NCBI GenBank assembly: GCA_021739765.1
Contig: JAIPBD010000001.1
Coordinates: 124,001-188,000, forward strand
Reading direction: 5' to 3'
Length of the DNA stretch: 64,000 nt
Source: Melioribacteraceae bacterium
GTDB taxonomy: Bacteria; Bacteroidota; Ignavibacteria; Ignavibacteriales; Melioribacteraceae
The notes under the pieces are model-generated. The model saw only the letters and a list, made by a program, of their open reading frames with translations, made no database searches and was not told the origin of the DNA. Shown here in pieces: positions 34,209 through 44,351 of this stretch (positions are counted from its first letter, which is position 1; the number at the start of each line of letters is the position of its first letter). A program made the position numbers and the translations under genes.

Positions 34209-35063
34209 TTAACTCCGAATGAGTTTCTTTAGAATTTTAAGATTCTCCAGATCTTCAGATTGGTCTTTCCCTTTTGGTGTCTCGAGAATTTTAGGAACGG
34301 AAATCAGTCTATCGTCGTTCATAATATTTGCGAATCCGCTCAACCCTATAAATCCTTTTCCGATCTGCTCATGGCGGTCTACACGGCTTCCCAATTCTTT
34401 TTTGCTGTCATTAATATGAAAGCACTTTAACCGTTCCAAACCGATTAGTTCATCAAACTTATTCATTATTATTTCGTATTCTTTCTCATCTGAAAAATTA
34501 TAGCCTGCAGCGAAAATATGAGCTGTGTCAATGCAAACTGAAATCCTTGACTTATCATCTACTTTATCGATAATAGCTTCAATCTGTTCAAATGTGTAAC
34601 CAAGATTTGTGCCTTGTCCCGCGGTTAGTTCAATCATTGATTGAACTTTATAATTGGGTGTTTGTGAGTGAGCAAAATTTAAAGATTCCGCAATTTTATT
34701 TATTCCAATTTCTTCACCTTGTCCTCCGTGCGCTCCGGGATGAAAATTTAAGTGAGGGATTCCAAGAATTTCACATCTTTCCAATTCATCGATAAACGCG
34801 GCAATTGATTTTTTTAGAATTTGTTCGTCCTTCGCGCATAAATTGATAAGATAGGAATCATGGCTAACGACAAATTCAATATTCGAATTTGCCAGAAGTG
34901 TCTTGAATTTGATTACATCATCGGGATCAAATTCCTTTCCATTCCAGCGATTGTTATTTTTCGTAAAAATTTGCATGGCTGTAAAACCTAAGTTTTGAGC
35001 CCGAACCACCGATTCAGATATCCCTCCGGCAATTGAAGTATGTGCACCCAGCAAATGATTCAT
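34209..35063 (-). CDS. nfo: Deoxyribonuclease IV (apurinic/apyrimidinic endonuclease)
   Basis: 284 residues, the usual size for EndoIV. Metal-binding residues appear in the expected order: GAHTSIAGG (His near N-terminus), [74 protein letters not shown] and ILETPKG. It cleaves the DNA backbone at abasic sites during base-excision repair using three zinc ions. Divergent from the SDR-riboflavin operon; a 15-bp palindrome (35086-35100) lies between them. Confidence 0.96.
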   Translation of the reverse strand: MNHLLGAHTSIAGGISESVVRAQNLGFTAMQIFTKNNNRWNGKEFDPDDVIKFKTLLANSNIEFVVSHDSYLINLCAKDEQILKKSIAAFIDELERCEILGIPHLNFHPGAHGGQGEEIGINKIAESLNFAHSQTPNYKVQSMIELTAGQGTNLGYTFEQIEAIIDKVDDKSRISVCIDTAHIFAAGYNFSDEKEYEIIMNKFDELIGLERLKCFHINDSKKELGSRVDRHEQIGKGFIGLSGFANIMNDDRLISVPKILETPKGKDQSEDLENLKILKKLIRS

Positions 35064-35085
35064 CTATCTCCTATAATTACTATTT

Positions 35086-35100
35086 TGTATTCGAAATACA
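35086..35100. promoter_or_regulatory. 15-bp palindrome between nfo and the SDR-rib operon
   Basis: TGTATTCGAAATACA: perfect 6-bp arms with a 3-nt centre. It sits in the 76-bp region between two divergent starts, a position suited to an operator for either or both operons. No repeat of it was noticed elsewhere by eye, so a regulator is not proposed. Confidence 0.35.
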
Positions 35101-35139
35101 TACTATTGATATATTCATATAAATGAAAGGTAAGTCGAA

Positions 35140-36021
35140 ATGCGTGTTTTAATTACCGGAGCAAGCGGAACTTTAGGCTATTTTTTGAATAATGTGATAT
35201 CCAAAAAACATGAAATCCTCTCGCTTTACAATTCTTTTGAGGGGAACTGCTTAAACTACAATTCTGCTAAAGTTGATCTAAAAGATTTTGATAAGCTGGA
35301 GAAAATTTTCTCGGAATTTAACCCTGAAGTTGTGATTCACACAGCCGGTATTTCTAGTGTAAACAAATCAAGAAGTTTAACGAGCAAAGATGTATATAAA
35401 ATAAATGTTGCCGCGACGGAAAAATTAGCCCGTTTGTGCGATCATTCGGGGGCGAAATTGATTTATACATCAACTGATCTTGTTTACGCCGGTTACAGAG
35501 GGTCAATGCTGACGGAGGATAAAAAGCTTATTCCATTTTCATTGTACGCTGAAACTAAACTCGTTGGTGAAAGCAAAATTCAACAAATTATGACTGATTA
35601 TATAATTCTACGAACAGCATTAATGTATGGAATTGGATTGCAGAAACGGGAAAATCACTTCGATTTAATGTTCGAATCCCTAAAAAATGGACATAAAATT
35701 AAATTGTTTTCTGATCAATATCGAACTCCTTTGGCATTTATTGACGCCGCTCGAATGATTGATGAAATGCTCACTAAAGAAATTAATGGCGAGGTTTTTA
35801 ATTTTGGCGGCTTGGAAAGATTATCCAGATTGCAGATGGGAGAAATTTTATGTGAGGAAGCCGGTTTCGATAAATCTTTGCTAATAAAAACTTCATTATC
35901 CGATCTGAAAGAACTGCCTCAAGTCGAAGATGTTTCAATTGATACAACAAAATTATCCAATTCCGGAATTCAGGCAAATTCATTTCGTTCACTGGTTCGA
36001 ACCATGTTGAATTCGAATTAA
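35140..36021 (+). CDS. RmlD-like NAD(P)-dependent sugar/epimerase-family reductase
   Basis: 293 residues of the extended SDR family. The nucleotide-binding GASGTLGYF (about 7-15) starts the Rossmann fold; the catalytic residues are in YTSTDLVYAG and LYAETKLVGE (YxxxK). VIHTAGISSVNKS and the overall plan resemble dTDP-4-dehydrorhamnose reductase (RmlD), but no rml genes are nearby. It lies 6 bp before ribD, so it is co-transcribed with the riboflavin genes, though a link to flavin synthesis is not established. Confidence 0.84.
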   Translation: MRVLITGASGTLGYFLNNVISKKHEILSLYNSFEGNCLNYNSAKVDLKDFDKLEKIFSEFNPEVVIHTAGISSVNKSRSLTSKDVYKINVAATEKLARLCDHSGAKLIYTSTDLVYAGYRGSMLTEDKKLIPFSLYAETKLVGESKIQQIMTDYIILRTALMYGIGLQKRENHFDLMFESLKNGHKIKLFSDQYRTPLAFIDAARMIDEMLTKEINGEVFNFGGLERLSRLQMGEILCEEAGFDKSLLIKTSLSDLKELPQVEDVSIDTTKLSNSGIQANSFRSLVRTMLNSN

Positions 36022-36027
36022 TCATAA

Positions 36028-37092
36028 ATGCAAAATCATGAAAAATATATAAAACGCTGCTTTGAGCTGGCATCATTTGGTGTCGGCAATGTTTCTCCAA
36101 ATCCACTTGTCGGTTCTGTAATAGTTCAAGATGGAAAAATAATTTCTGAAGGATGGCACAAACAGCCCGGCGAAGCCCATGCTGAAGTCGAAGCGATTAA
36201 TAGTGCTGACGAAAATTTAGCGGACGCTACATTATATTGTAATCTTGAACCATGCTGTCATACAAATAAAAGAACTCCGCCATGTGTTCCGAGTATTATT
36301 AAGTCCGGTATCACAAAAGTTGTTATATCAAACCTCGATCCAAATCCGGCGGTGAGTGGAAAGGGAATTATGGAGCTAAGAAATGCCGGAGTGGAAGTCT
36401 TTACCGATGTTCTAAAGAATGAAGGCGAATATTTAAATAAAGTGTTTTTTAAGTTTATAAAAACCGGAATTCCATTTGTAATATTAAAGATAGCACAATC
36501 CAATGATGGATTTATTACAAATAAAAAAGGTTCTCAGTTCTGGATAACCGGAAAAGAATCCAAAAGATTTGTTCACAGATTACGGGCAACTTACGATTCG
36601 GTTCTAGTGGGCGCGGAAACAGTAAGAATTGACAATCCCTCCTTAAATGTAAGAGAAGTCGGCGGAAAAGATCCAATTAAAATAATTCTGACAAATAGTT
36701 TTCGCTTCGATCCGTCTGCAAATATTTTCAAACCGGATGGAAAAGAAAATATTTTTGTTACCTCCCTAAACCAACCCATGATGATGGAAAAAGAAATTAA
36801 TAATACATCAATACTTTCACTGGGAGAAAAACCGAATAACAAAACCTTCTTAATTGAATTACTTAAATCTCTGGCCGAAAAGGGAATAACTTCGGTTTTA
36901 GTTGAAGGGGGCGCGAAAATTTTTGAATTATTCTATCGAAACAATGTTTTCGATGAATTTATTCGAATTAAATCGAATAAAAATCTTGGCGATGGAGTAA
37001 AAGCCTTGGAGAATTTTACACCGAATGATCTTTTTTTGGTGAAAAAAATCCCGTCAGGAACTGATCAGATTGAGATTTACCGGCGCTACTAA
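36028..37092 (+). CDS. ribD: Bifunctional diaminohydroxyphosphoribosylaminopyrimidine deaminase / reductase
   Basis: 354 residues. N-terminal deaminase: VSPNPLVGSVIV, HAEVEAI (zinc His plus catalytic Glu, about 50-56) and LEPCCHTNKRTPPC (zinc Cys residues). C-terminal reductase: SNDGFITNKKGSQFWITG, VGAETVRIDNPSLNVR and VLVEGGAKIFELF. The two domains carry out steps two and three of riboflavin synthesis. First rib gene of the operon; ribE follows 44 bp later. Confidence 0.97.
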   Translation: MQNHEKYIKRCFELASFGVGNVSPNPLVGSVIVQDGKIISEGWHKQPGEAHAEVEAINSADENLADATLYCNLEPCCHTNKRTPPCVPSIIKSGITKVVISNLDPNPAVSGKGIMELRNAGVEVFTDVLKNEGEYLNKVFFKFIKTGIPFVILKIAQSNDGFITNKKGSQFWITGKESKRFVHRLRATYDSVLVGAETVRIDNPSLNVREVGGKDPIKIILTNSFRFDPSANIFKPDGKENIFVTSLNQPMMMEKEINNTSILSLGEKPNNKTFLIELLKSLAEKGITSVLVEGGAKIFELFYRNNVFDEFIRIKSNKNLGDGVKALENFTPNDLFLVKKIPSGTDQIEIYRRY

Positions 37093-37124
37093 TTATTTCT
37101 GCTGAATGCATTACCATATTTCCG

Positions 37125-37132
37125 TAAATTTG
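37125..37132 (+). promoter_or_regulatory. Candidate TAnnTTTG -7 element before ribE
   Basis: TAAATTTG ends 4 nt before the ribE ATG at 37137, in the largest gap of the rib operon (44 bp). It matches the Bacteroidota -7 consensus, but no -33 TTG element at the usual spacing is seen. If real, it gives an internal leaderless transcript. Confidence 0.3.
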
Positions 37133-37136
37133 TAAG

Positions 37137-37772
37137 ATGTTTACAGGTTTAATCGAAGAAATAGGAATCGTAAAAAATATAATCACAATTCCGGGTGGAA
37201 AAAGGATCTCATTTTCCGCCGCAAAAATCTTGGATGATATTTCAGTTGATGATAGTATTTGTACTAATGGCGTATGTTTAACTGTAGTTGAATTCGACGC
37301 CACCGGTTTTACAGCGGAAGCAGTCGGCGAAACTTTAAAAAAATCTACATATGGTAAAATTCTTCCGGGACAAAAAGTGAATCTCGAAAGATCATTAAAA
37401 TTATCTGATAGACTTGGTGGACATTTTGTACAAGGTCATGCCAACGGAATCGGAAAAATTTTAAGTATAAAAAAACTCGGGAATAATTATGATCTCCAAA
37501 TTGGCATTGATAAAAGCATTTCGAAATATTTAATTTCCGAAGGTTCAATTGCCGTGAATGGAATTAGTTTAACAATTGCCGGAACCGGCTGGGATTCGTT
37601 CAATATATCGGTAATTCCGCACACTTGGAAAAACACATCTCTTCAATTCGAAAAAGAGGGAAATTTAGTAAATATTGAAGTAGATGTAATTGCGAAGTAC
37701 GTTGAGAAAATGCTGTTGAATGAAAAGGGATCGGGAATCTCGCTGGAATGGATGAAAAATATCGGATACTGA
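37137..37772 (+). CDS. ribE: Riboflavin synthase alpha chain
   Basis: 211 residues with two lumazine-binding repeats (about 1-95 and 96-200). The start [10 protein letters not shown] is diagnostic, and each repeat carries an [11 protein letters not shown] / [10 protein letters not shown] segment. [33 protein letters not shown] links the two. It dismutates two 6,7-dimethyl-8-ribityllumazines into riboflavin. It has no Shine-Dalgarno sequence. ribBA starts 1 bp after its stop. Confidence 0.97.
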   Translation: MFTGLIEEIGIVKNIITIPGGKRISFSAAKILDDISVDDSICTNGVCLTVVEFDATGFTAEAVGETLKKSTYGKILPGQKVNLERSLKLSDRLGGHFVQGHANGIGKILSIKKLGNNYDLQIGIDKSISKYLISEGSIAVNGISLTIAGTGWDSFNISVIPHTWKNTSLQFEKEGNLVNIEVDVIAKYVEKMLLNEKGSGISLEWMKNIGY

Positions 37773-37773
37773 A

Positions 37774-39015
37774 ATGTTTGAATTAAAAAAAATAGAAAGT
37801 ATGGAAAATAGAAGAATGTTTTCAACAATTGAACAAGCGGTTACCAGTTTACAAAATGGAAAGATGATAATCGTGATAGATGATGAATCGAGGGAGAATG
37901 AAGGTGACTTAATAATGGCTGCCGAAAAAGTTACGGCGGCGGATGTCAACTTTATTGTTAAATATGCTCGGGGATTGCTTTGTACACCTATAAGTTTGGA
38001 AATCGCAAAACGGCTCGAACTCGCTGATATGGTAGATCGGAACACGTCAATTCATCACACTCCTTTTACTGTTTCAATTGATTATAAGATTGGAACCACA
38101 ACCGGAATTTCCGCTCATGACCGCGCGGCAACGATAAATGCTTTAGTGGATGAAAATGCTTCGGGCGAAAATTTCGGAAAACCCGGGCACATTTTTCCGT
38201 TAACCGCGCTTAGTGAAGGTGTGTTGAAAAGAGCGGGTCACACGGAAGCAACAATCGATTTATTAAAAATTGCGGGAATGAAAGAGGCTGGAATTCTTTG
38301 CGAAATAATGGATGAAGACGGCTCGATGATGCGTACTCCGAATCTAATCGATTTTGCAAAACAACACAATTTAGAAATTATTACAATCGCGGATTTAATC
38401 GCGTTCAGAACAAAACATGAAAACTTGGTCCGGTTCATTACAAAAGTGAAAATGCCTTCAGCTTATGGTGAATTTCAACTTCATCTTTATGAAAATAAAC
38501 TAGATACCAGCGAAAACGCGATAGCATTGGTGAAAGGTGATATTTCCGGAGAAGATCCTGTGTTGGTCAGAGTTCACTCCGAATGTTTTACAGGTGACGT
38601 TCTGGGCTCAAAACGTTGTGATTGTGGAGATCAACTCCATTTCGCTTTAGAACAAGTTGAAAAGGAGGGCCGGGGCGTTGTGCTTTACATGCGTCAGGAA
38701 GGAAGAGGAATTGGACTTGTAAATAAGTTGCTCGCTTATGGATTACAGGAAGCCGGAAAAGATACCGTTGAAGCGAATGAAGCATTAGGTTTTAAAGCTG
38801 ATTTGAGAGATTATGGTGTCGGCGCGCAGGTTCTAAAAAATCTCGGTATATCAAAACTTAGGCTGCTTACAAATAATCCGCAAAAAATTGTTGGATTAGA
38901 AGGGTACGGTTTGAAAATTGTTGAACGAGTTCCAATAGAATCAACACCGAATGAAAGTAATAAGAAGTATTTGGAGACCAAAAAATCTAAGTTAGGTCAT
39001 TTACTATTTCAATAG
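37774..39015 (+). CDS. ribBA: Bifunctional DHBP synthase / GTP cyclohydrolase II
   Basis: 413 residues. DHBP synthase domain (about 15-215) with [16 protein letters not shown] and [12 protein letters not shown] cyclohydrolase II domain (about 220-405) with [21 protein letters not shown] (zinc cysteines), [10 protein letters not shown] and LLTNNPQKI. Together they supply both precursors of riboflavin, from ribulose-5-phosphate and GTP. The ATG at 37801 ([12 protein letters not shown]) is another possible start. It lies between ribE (1-bp gap) and ribH (19-bp gap). Confidence 0.97.
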   Translation: MFELKKIESMENRRMFSTIEQAVTSLQNGKMIIVIDDESRENEGDLIMAAEKVTAADVNFIVKYARGLLCTPISLEIAKRLELADMVDRNTSIHHTPFTVSIDYKIGTTTGISAHDRAATINALVDENASGENFGKPGHIFPLTALSEGVLKRAGHTEATIDLLKIAGMKEAGILCEIMDEDGSMMRTPNLIDFAKQHNLEIITIADLIAFRTKHENLVRFITKVKMPSAYGEFQLHLYENKLDTSENAIALVKGDISGEDPVLVRVHSECFTGDVLGSKRCDCGDQLHFALEQVEKEGRGVVLYMRQEGRGIGLVNKLLAYGLQEAGKDTVEANEALGFKADLRDYGVGAQVLKNLGISKLRLLTNNPQKIVGLEGYGLKIVERVPIESTPNESNKKYLETKKSKLGHLLFQ

Positions 39016-39034
39016 AAATAAAGGATTTGCTGAA

Positions 39035-39496
39035 ATGAAAAAAATTGAAGGAAAATTATCCGCCGAAGGAAAAAGTTTTGCGATAGTCGTTAGTCGATTT
39101 AATGAATTAATATCAAATAAATTATATGAAGGGGCAGTTGATTGTCTTCTTCGGCATAAATGTAGCGAGGATTCAATTACAGCGGTTTATGTTCCGGGAT
39201 CGTTCGAAATTCCTCTCGTCGCCAAAAAGTTGGCAAGTTCCAAAAAATACGACGCCGTCATTTGTCTGGGAGCTGTAATTAGAGGCGCTACTCCTCATTT
39301 TGATTATGTCGCTTCCGAGGTCTCGAAAGGGGTCGCCCAGGCCGGTCTTGAAACCGGTGTTCCTGTAATTTTTGGTATAATCACTTCCGATACAATTGAA
39401 CAGGCAATTGAACGGGCAGGAACTAAGTCGGGAAATAAAGGCTGGGATGCCGGTCTATCCGCAATTGAGATGGTTGATCTGCTTGAAAAAATTTAG
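39035..39496 (+). CDS. ribH: 6,7-dimethyl-8-ribityllumazine synthase
   Basis: 153 residues. Visible motifs are [10 protein letters not shown] (substrate loop), [41 protein letters not shown] with the catalytic His and [21 protein letters not shown]. It joins the two precursors made by RibBA and RibD to form lumazine and typically assembles into pentamers or icosahedra. It is the last gene of the rib operon. The convergent lipoprotein gene ends 17 bp away, and no clear terminator separates the two. Confidence 0.96.
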   Translation: MKKIEGKLSAEGKSFAIVVSRFNELISNKLYEGAVDCLLRHKCSEDSITAVYVPGSFEIPLVAKKLASSKKYDAVICLGAVIRGATPHFDYVASEVSKGVAQAGLETGVPVIFGIITSDTIEQAIERAGTKSGNKGWDAGLSAIEMVDLLEKI

Positions 39497-39512
39497 CCGG
39501 CAGCTCTGTTCT

Positions 39513-40418
39513 TTAAAAAACTAAAATGTCATACTGAATAAAATAATTTGTAACACCGAAATTATTAGATTCACCCGAGAAACTTGTGTGTCTGACTCCG
39601 GCAACCAACCTCGTTATATCAAATAAATCTGAGTAAATTCCAGCTGAAACGGAAGTGTAAAATTTTTCATCAAGCTCTTCAGTCAAAGTGTATGGATTTA
39701 CCGCAGAGTAAAGATTGTGATAACCCAAAGTAAGATTACCAAAAAAATCGATCGGCCAGTTACTGATAGTATTGTAGCTAAAACCAACCGAATAATTTCT
39801 GAAGTTTGCATCGCCCGCCGCTTTGAAAATCCGAACTTTTCTTTCTGATTTGAAAGCAAATGACTCCTGTTCGATCAACTCCAAATCAAAATTTTGTCTT
39901 TGAAACTGAGCCTTTAAATCAACTCTGTAACCCCCATTTTTCCCTTCATCAAAAATCGCCAATCCAAGACTTTTGCCGAGAAGTGTTTTGTTCTCCACAT
40001 TTCCAAAATTAAGTCCAGCAGTAATCGCAAAATGGTCGGTAATTGTGTAATCAACATCGATGTTTATTTGAATATCAGGAGCTCTCCACTCCAAATTTTG
40101 TCCGGTGTAGATAAATCGATTTACATTCTGCTTTTCGATAAAATAGTCCTGGCCGATTATTTTTTCAACTTCATAAACCCCATCCTCATTCACATTGGAA
40201 TGACCTCCGATATTACCCGAAAATTCTTTTTTCGAATTAATCGAAATGTTCGTATTGATTTCCAAATCATTAGCGGTTTTATTTCTGATTATTTTAATCG
40301 AAGATGCCGGGATTGGGCTTTCCACAATAACTTGTTGGATTTTTGTGCTTGAGCAAGCAGAAAAAATGATTACAAATACCAAGTAAAAAAGAAGTGATTT
40401 TTTCAACATTTCGTTCAT
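39513..40418 (-). CDS. Lipoprotein, probable outer-membrane beta-barrel
   Basis: 301 residues. Lipoprotein signal ending FSACSS (Cys about 22). From about residue 90 the sequence alternates hydrophobic and polar residues in strand-length units (INIDVDYTITDHFAITAGLNFG, FRNYSVGFSYNTI, FGNLTLGYHNLY, FYTSVSAGIYSDLF) and ends with aromatic YFIQYDILVF, as in 8-10-strand outer-membrane barrels. No family is recognised. ATG 40409 (MLKKSL) is an alternative start. It stands alone, convergent with the rib operon. Confidence 0.65.
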   Translation of the reverse strand: MNEMLKKSLLFYLVFVIIFSACSSTKIQQVIVESPIPASSIKIIRNKTANDLEINTNISINSKKEFSGNIGGHSNVNEDGVYEVEKIIGQDYFIEKQNVNRFIYTGQNLEWRAPDIQINIDVDYTITDHFAITAGLNFGNVENKTLLGKSLGLAIFDEGKNGGYRVDLKAQFQRQNFDLELIEQESFAFKSERKVRIFKAAGDANFRNYSVGFSYNTISNWPIDFFGNLTLGYHNLYSAVNPYTLTEELDEKFYTSVSAGIYSDLFDITRLVAGVRHTSFSGESNNFGVTNYFIQYDILVF

Positions 40419-40529
40419 CCAGATAGTTGTCGTTTAATTTACTTTGCATATCAAAAAAAAGAAAGACTAAAAAAAACTTCTTCCGAACTAATTCAGTATT
40501 TTTCAACATAATGAATTTTGGATTGCTGA

Positions 40530-40958
40530 ATGCGCAAGTTTGTTTTGGTTTTTTACGTCATAGTTCTAGCATTGGTCGGATGTTCAAATACATCAACCTC
40601 CGAATCCGAAATATTGCAAGTATTGGAATCACAGAGAATCGCCTGGAATGAAGGCAATTTAGAAGAATATATGCAAGGTTATTGGAATTCCGATTCGCTA
40701 AAATTTATCGGGAAAAACGGAATCAAATATGGCTGGGATAGTACTTTACAAAACTACAAAAGCTCGTATAAATCTAAAGAAGAGATGGGCGAGCTAGAAT
40801 TCAAAGTAATTTCGCTCGAAAAACTTTCTGATGAATATTATTCAATGATCGGCCAATGGAAATTAGTGCGGCAAAATGATCAACCGAAGGGGTTCTTCTC
40901 ACTAATCTGGAAAAAGATTGATAACGGTTGGAAAATAATCTCTGATCACTCCTCATGA
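40530..40958 (+). CDS. DUF4440/NTF2-like lipoprotein
   Basis: 142 residues. A lipoprotein signal peptide ends LALVGC (Cys about 18). The body is an NTF2-fold like DUF4440: ILQVLESQRIAWNEGNLEEYMQGYW (about 29-53), an internal WDSTLQNYKSSY segment and the closing strand SLIWKKIDNGWKIISDHSS. Secreted members of this family are associated with uncharacterised enzymes or stress proteins. Its stop overlaps the start of the MATE exporter gene (ATGA at 40955-40958). Confidence 0.8.
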   Translation: MRKFVLVFYVIVLALVGCSNTSTSESEILQVLESQRIAWNEGNLEEYMQGYWNSDSLKFIGKNGIKYGWDSTLQNYKSSYKSKEEMGELEFKVISLEKLSDEYYSMIGQWKLVRQNDQPKGFFSLIWKKIDNGWKIISDHSS

Positions 40959-42307
40959 TAAACTTCTTGTCTTATAAATATGATTTAAAAGAAACGATAA
41001 AATTAGCTTATCCGGTTTCAATCGGTCAGTTAGGACACATTCTGATTGGCGTGGTTGATAGTTTAATGGTCGGCAAATTAGGAGCCGTTCCATTAGCGGC
41101 CGCATCACTTGTAAATGGTTTGTTTTTTCTGATTTTCGTTTTTGGAATCGGAATGAGTTTTGCAATCACTCCTCTGGTAGCCATTGCCCTTGGCGAAAAT
41201 GATAAAGATAAATGTGGAATTATATTAAGACAAGGACTGATCGTTTGTGTTATCACCGGAGCGTTGTTGAATGTAGCGGCATTTTTTGTCGCTGACCTTG
41301 TAATTTATTTAGACCAGCCGGAAGAGGTTGCTGTTTTGGCAAAATCATATTTGCAGATTCTGAGTTTTTCGATGATTCCTTTTATGATTTTTCAAAGTTA
41401 CCGTCAATTTACCGAAGGACTATCCGATCCCAAACCCGCAATGTTTGTGGCGTTAAGCGCAAATGTTGTTAACGCGTTTGGTAATTGGATTTTGATTTTC
41501 GGAAACCTCGGTGCGCCCGCGATGGGTTTAGACGGTGCCGGTTATGCGAGTCTGATAACTCGATTTTTTATGCCCGTAGTGCTGATGACTTATGTAATTA
41601 ATTCCCAGAAGTACTCACAATTTGATCCTTCATTAAAATTTAGAGGATTTAATAAAAAGGTTATCAGAAAAATTGTCGCGATCGGAATGCCGAGCGGATT
41701 TCAATATTTTTTTGAAGTTGCCGCATTTGCTTTTGCGGCAATAATGATTGGTTGGTTAGGGGCATATCCGCTGGCCGCGCATCAAATTGGGATTAACCTC
41801 GCGTCGGTTACTTATATGATTATTTTAGGAATTTCAACTGCTGCTTCGGTGAGAGTCGCAAATGCATTTGGCAGAAAAGACAAAGAAGCCACAAGGAAAG
41901 CAGGCTTGGCGGCCGAAATTTTGGGAGGTGGATTGATGCTCTTTTTCGGAATTCAATTCATTTTGTTCCGAGACTTTTATCCTACGCTTTACATTCAAAA
42001 TCCGGAAGTTATAGAAATCGCATCCTCACTTTTGATCGTCGCCGCGTTTTTCCAAATTTCGGACGGACTCCAAGCGGTTGGTTCCGGAATGCTTCGTGGT
42101 ATCACTGATGTAAAAATTCCAATGATCGCCGGGTTTATTGCTTATTGGATTATTGGACTTCCACTCTGCTATATATTTGGATTTGTTTTCGGATACGGAA
42201 TAATCGGAATTTGGGTTGCTTTATCAATTGCATTAACAAGTGCGGCTATTCTATTCAATTTAAGATTTTACAAAAAAATTGCGTCAATTTTCGATTCTCC
42301 TGAATAA
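40955..42307 (+). CDS. MATE-family efflux transporter
   Basis: 450 residues, twelve predicted helices in two six-helix halves. Family segments are YPVSIGQLGHILIGVVDSLMVGKLGAVPLAAASL at the N-terminus, LDGAGYASLITRFFMP, GMPSGFQYFFEVAAFAFAAIMIGWLG in the middle, and FQISDGLQAVGSGMLRGITDVKIPM near the end. It exports cationic compounds in exchange for Na+ or H+. The start overlaps the upstream NTF2-like lipoprotein (ATGA). Substrate unknown. Confidence 0.94.
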   Translation: MINFLSYKYDLKETIKLAYPVSIGQLGHILIGVVDSLMVGKLGAVPLAAASLVNGLFFLIFVFGIGMSFAITPLVAIALGENDKDKCGIILRQGLIVCVITGALLNVAAFFVADLVIYLDQPEEVAVLAKSYLQILSFSMIPFMIFQSYRQFTEGLSDPKPAMFVALSANVVNAFGNWILIFGNLGAPAMGLDGAGYASLITRFFMPVVLMTYVINSQKYSQFDPSLKFRGFNKKVIRKIVAIGMPSGFQYFFEVAAFAFAAIMIGWLGAYPLAAHQIGINLASVTYMIILGISTAASVRVANAFGRKDKEATRKAGLAAEILGGGLMLFFGIQFILFRDFYPTLYIQNPEVIEIASSLLIVAAFFQISDGLQAVGSGMLRGITDVKIPMIAGFIAYWIIGLPLCYIFGFVFGYGIIGIWVALSIALTSAAILFNLRFYKKIASIFDSPE

Positions 42308-42383
42308 ATCTAATATCTAAATTCATACTCAAAGGTATTTTTACTAATTTTACCTCTGAGATTGTATTTATTATGAGGAATAA

Positions 42384-44351
42384 ATGTCCGAAGAATCTGT
42401 ATCACAAAAGTTACCAAAGAATGTAGACCTTTTGTCCGACTTTCCGGTTGCATCGTTCGATCTGTGGAAAGAGAAATTAACACAGGATCTAAAAGGAATT
42501 CCATACGAAAAGCTGCTCTCACGAACTTATGAAGGAATCGATTTAAAACCGATTTACACCATTGATGATTTAACCAACATTCCATTCAGTAATGATCTTC
42601 CCGGTTCAGGTTCTTTTGTACGAGGGGATCGAATCAACAAAGAAAAAATTTGCGCTTGGAAACATGCGCAAGAAGTTTTGGATCACAGTAAAAAGCAGTT
42701 GACTCAGAAGGAAGCCGATTCTAACGCCATTCATTTAACTCTTTCTCGCGATAACCTCTTGAACATAAATTCCAATATTGCGGAAAATGAATTCAGCATA
42801 TCGAACTACGAGAATTTTCGATCTCTTTTTAATTCGGTGGATTTCCGAAAGACAGACATTTATATAAATGCAGGACTTTCTCAAACGCAAATCTTAAATA
42901 ATTTTAAAAAATTAATCGGTGATGAAAACCGAGAATTCAGTTGTTTACGTGGATCGATTGAATCAGCTCCACTTTCTTTACTCGCGCAATATGGAGGATT
43001 GACTCAGCCGGTTTCAGAAATTATTGCCGAAATGGGTTCATCTTTCGAATTCATAAAAACTAATAATATAGAATTAAAAACAATTGGAATTCAAGCCGTT
43101 GTTTCGCAAAACGCAGGAGCAAGTGTTGTTGAAGAACTGGCTTTTGCTATTTCTGAAGCTGTAGAATATCTCAACTTATTCCACAAAGCGGGTTTCGAAC
43201 CGGAACAAATTTTGTCCATGATGAAATTTACTTTCGGTACTGGCGGTAATTTTTTCATGGAAATCGCAAAACTTCGATCGGCAAGAATGCTATGGAGAAA
43301 TATCTGTGATAAATTTGAAATTGCTCCAACTCAAAGCCGGATGTCCATTCATTCAATAAATTCATCGGTGAATAAAACAATTTTCGATCCGTATGTAAAT
43401 ATGCTTCGTTCCACCACGGAAACCTTCGCTTCCATTGCCGGCGGGGCGGATATTATTACTGTTTTACCCTTCGATAAAGTTTATAAAAATCCGGATAATC
43501 TGGGACAACGAATCGCGAAAAACACGCATGTGATTTTGGAAGAGGAAGCTCACGTTAACTCGGTTATTGATCCCGCCGGAGGATCATACTATGTTGAAAA
43601 TTTAACTAAAGAAATCGCAGAGAAGTCATGGGAATTATTTCAATTCATTGAACAAAATGGTGGTTATTTGGTCAATTTGCAAAATGGAAAATTGCAAGAA
43701 ATGGTTGAGGAGACAGTTAAAAAAAGAAGAGCTGACTTTAACAAGCGAAAATCAGTGCTCGTCGGAACTAATATGTATGCTAATCCAAAGGAAACGATTC
43801 AATCTGATTTATTGTCCAATAAACCAAATAATGTAAATTTGTCTGGTCAAACGGATATCCAATTTCTAGAAAAGGCAAAACCTTTCAAGGAATTTCGTTT
43901 AGCCTCCAATTTTGAAAAATTGAGACTGAATTTTGAAGAATTCTGCAAATCAAAAAATGAAAAATCGAAAATGCTTCTCGCTACAATGGGGCAATTAAAA
44001 GACTTTAAAGCAAGGGCTGATTTTTCAAGAGCATTTTTCGAGCCTGTTGGATTTGAAATTCTTTACCCAAATGGATTCGATACGACTGAACAATTATTTG
44101 ATACAATCGGTGAAAATAATCCGGAAGTGGTTGTAATATGTTCTACTGACGATAAATATCCCGAGATCGTTCCGGAAATTACCGCGAAGATAAAACAAAA
44201 GGATATTTCACCAGTCGTAGTTTTGGCCGGATATCCGAAAGATAAAATCGAAGAATATAAGCGCTACGGGATAGACGAATTTATCTATTTGGGTGCGGAT
44301 GTTTTTGAAATTAATTCGCGAATTCTCAAAGCGATAGGAGTGGAATTATAA
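42384..44351 (+). CDS. mutA: Methylmalonyl-CoA mutase small subunit
   Basis: 655 residues. The TIM-barrel part is homologous to the large subunit ([11 protein letters not shown] for its [11 protein letters not shown]). The C-terminal B12-binding-like domain (about 510-655) lacks the DxHxxG cobalamin motif, as expected for the non-catalytic subunit of the heterodimeric enzyme. [20 protein letters not shown] occupies the corresponding place. Its stop overlaps the mutB start by 1 nt (ATAATGG), so the subunits are coupled. The pair interconverts methylmalonyl-CoA and succinyl-CoA in propionate metabolism. Confidence 0.95.
   Translation: MSEESVSQKLPKNVDLLSDFPVASFDLWKEKLTQDLKGIPYEKLLSRTYEGIDLKPIYTIDDLTNIPFSNDLPGSGSFVRGDRINKEKICAWKHAQEVLDHSKKQLTQKEADSNAIHLTLSRDNLLNINSNIAENEFSISNYENFRSLFNSVDFRKTDIYINAGLSQTQILNNFKKLIGDENREFSCLRGSIESAPLSLLAQYGGLTQPVSEIIAEMGSSFEFIKTNNIELKTIGIQAVVSQNAGASVVEELAFAISEAVEYLNLFHKAGFEPEQILSMMKFTFGTGGNFFMEIAKLRSARMLWRNICDKFEIAPTQSRMSIHSINSSVNKTIFDPYVNMLRSTTETFASIAGGADIITVLPFDKVYKNPDNLGQRIAKNTHVILEEEAHVNSVIDPAGGSYYVENLTKEIAEKSWELFQFIEQNGGYLVNLQNGKLQEMVEETVKKRRADFNKRKSVLVGTNMYANPKETIQSDLLSNKPNNVNLSGQTDIQFLEKAKPFKEFRLASNFEKLRLNFEEFCKSKNEKSKMLLATMGQLKDFKARADFSRAFFEPVGFEILYPNGFDTTEQLFDTIGENNPEVVVICSTDDKYPEIVPEITAKIKQKDISPVVVLAGYPKDKIEEYKRYGIDEFIYLGADVFEINSRILKAIGVEL

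Noticed and set aside
35064-35139. FMN riboswitch upstream of the rib genes
   Set aside because: The leader is 76 bp and lacks the conserved RFN sequence elements; only a short palindrome is seen.
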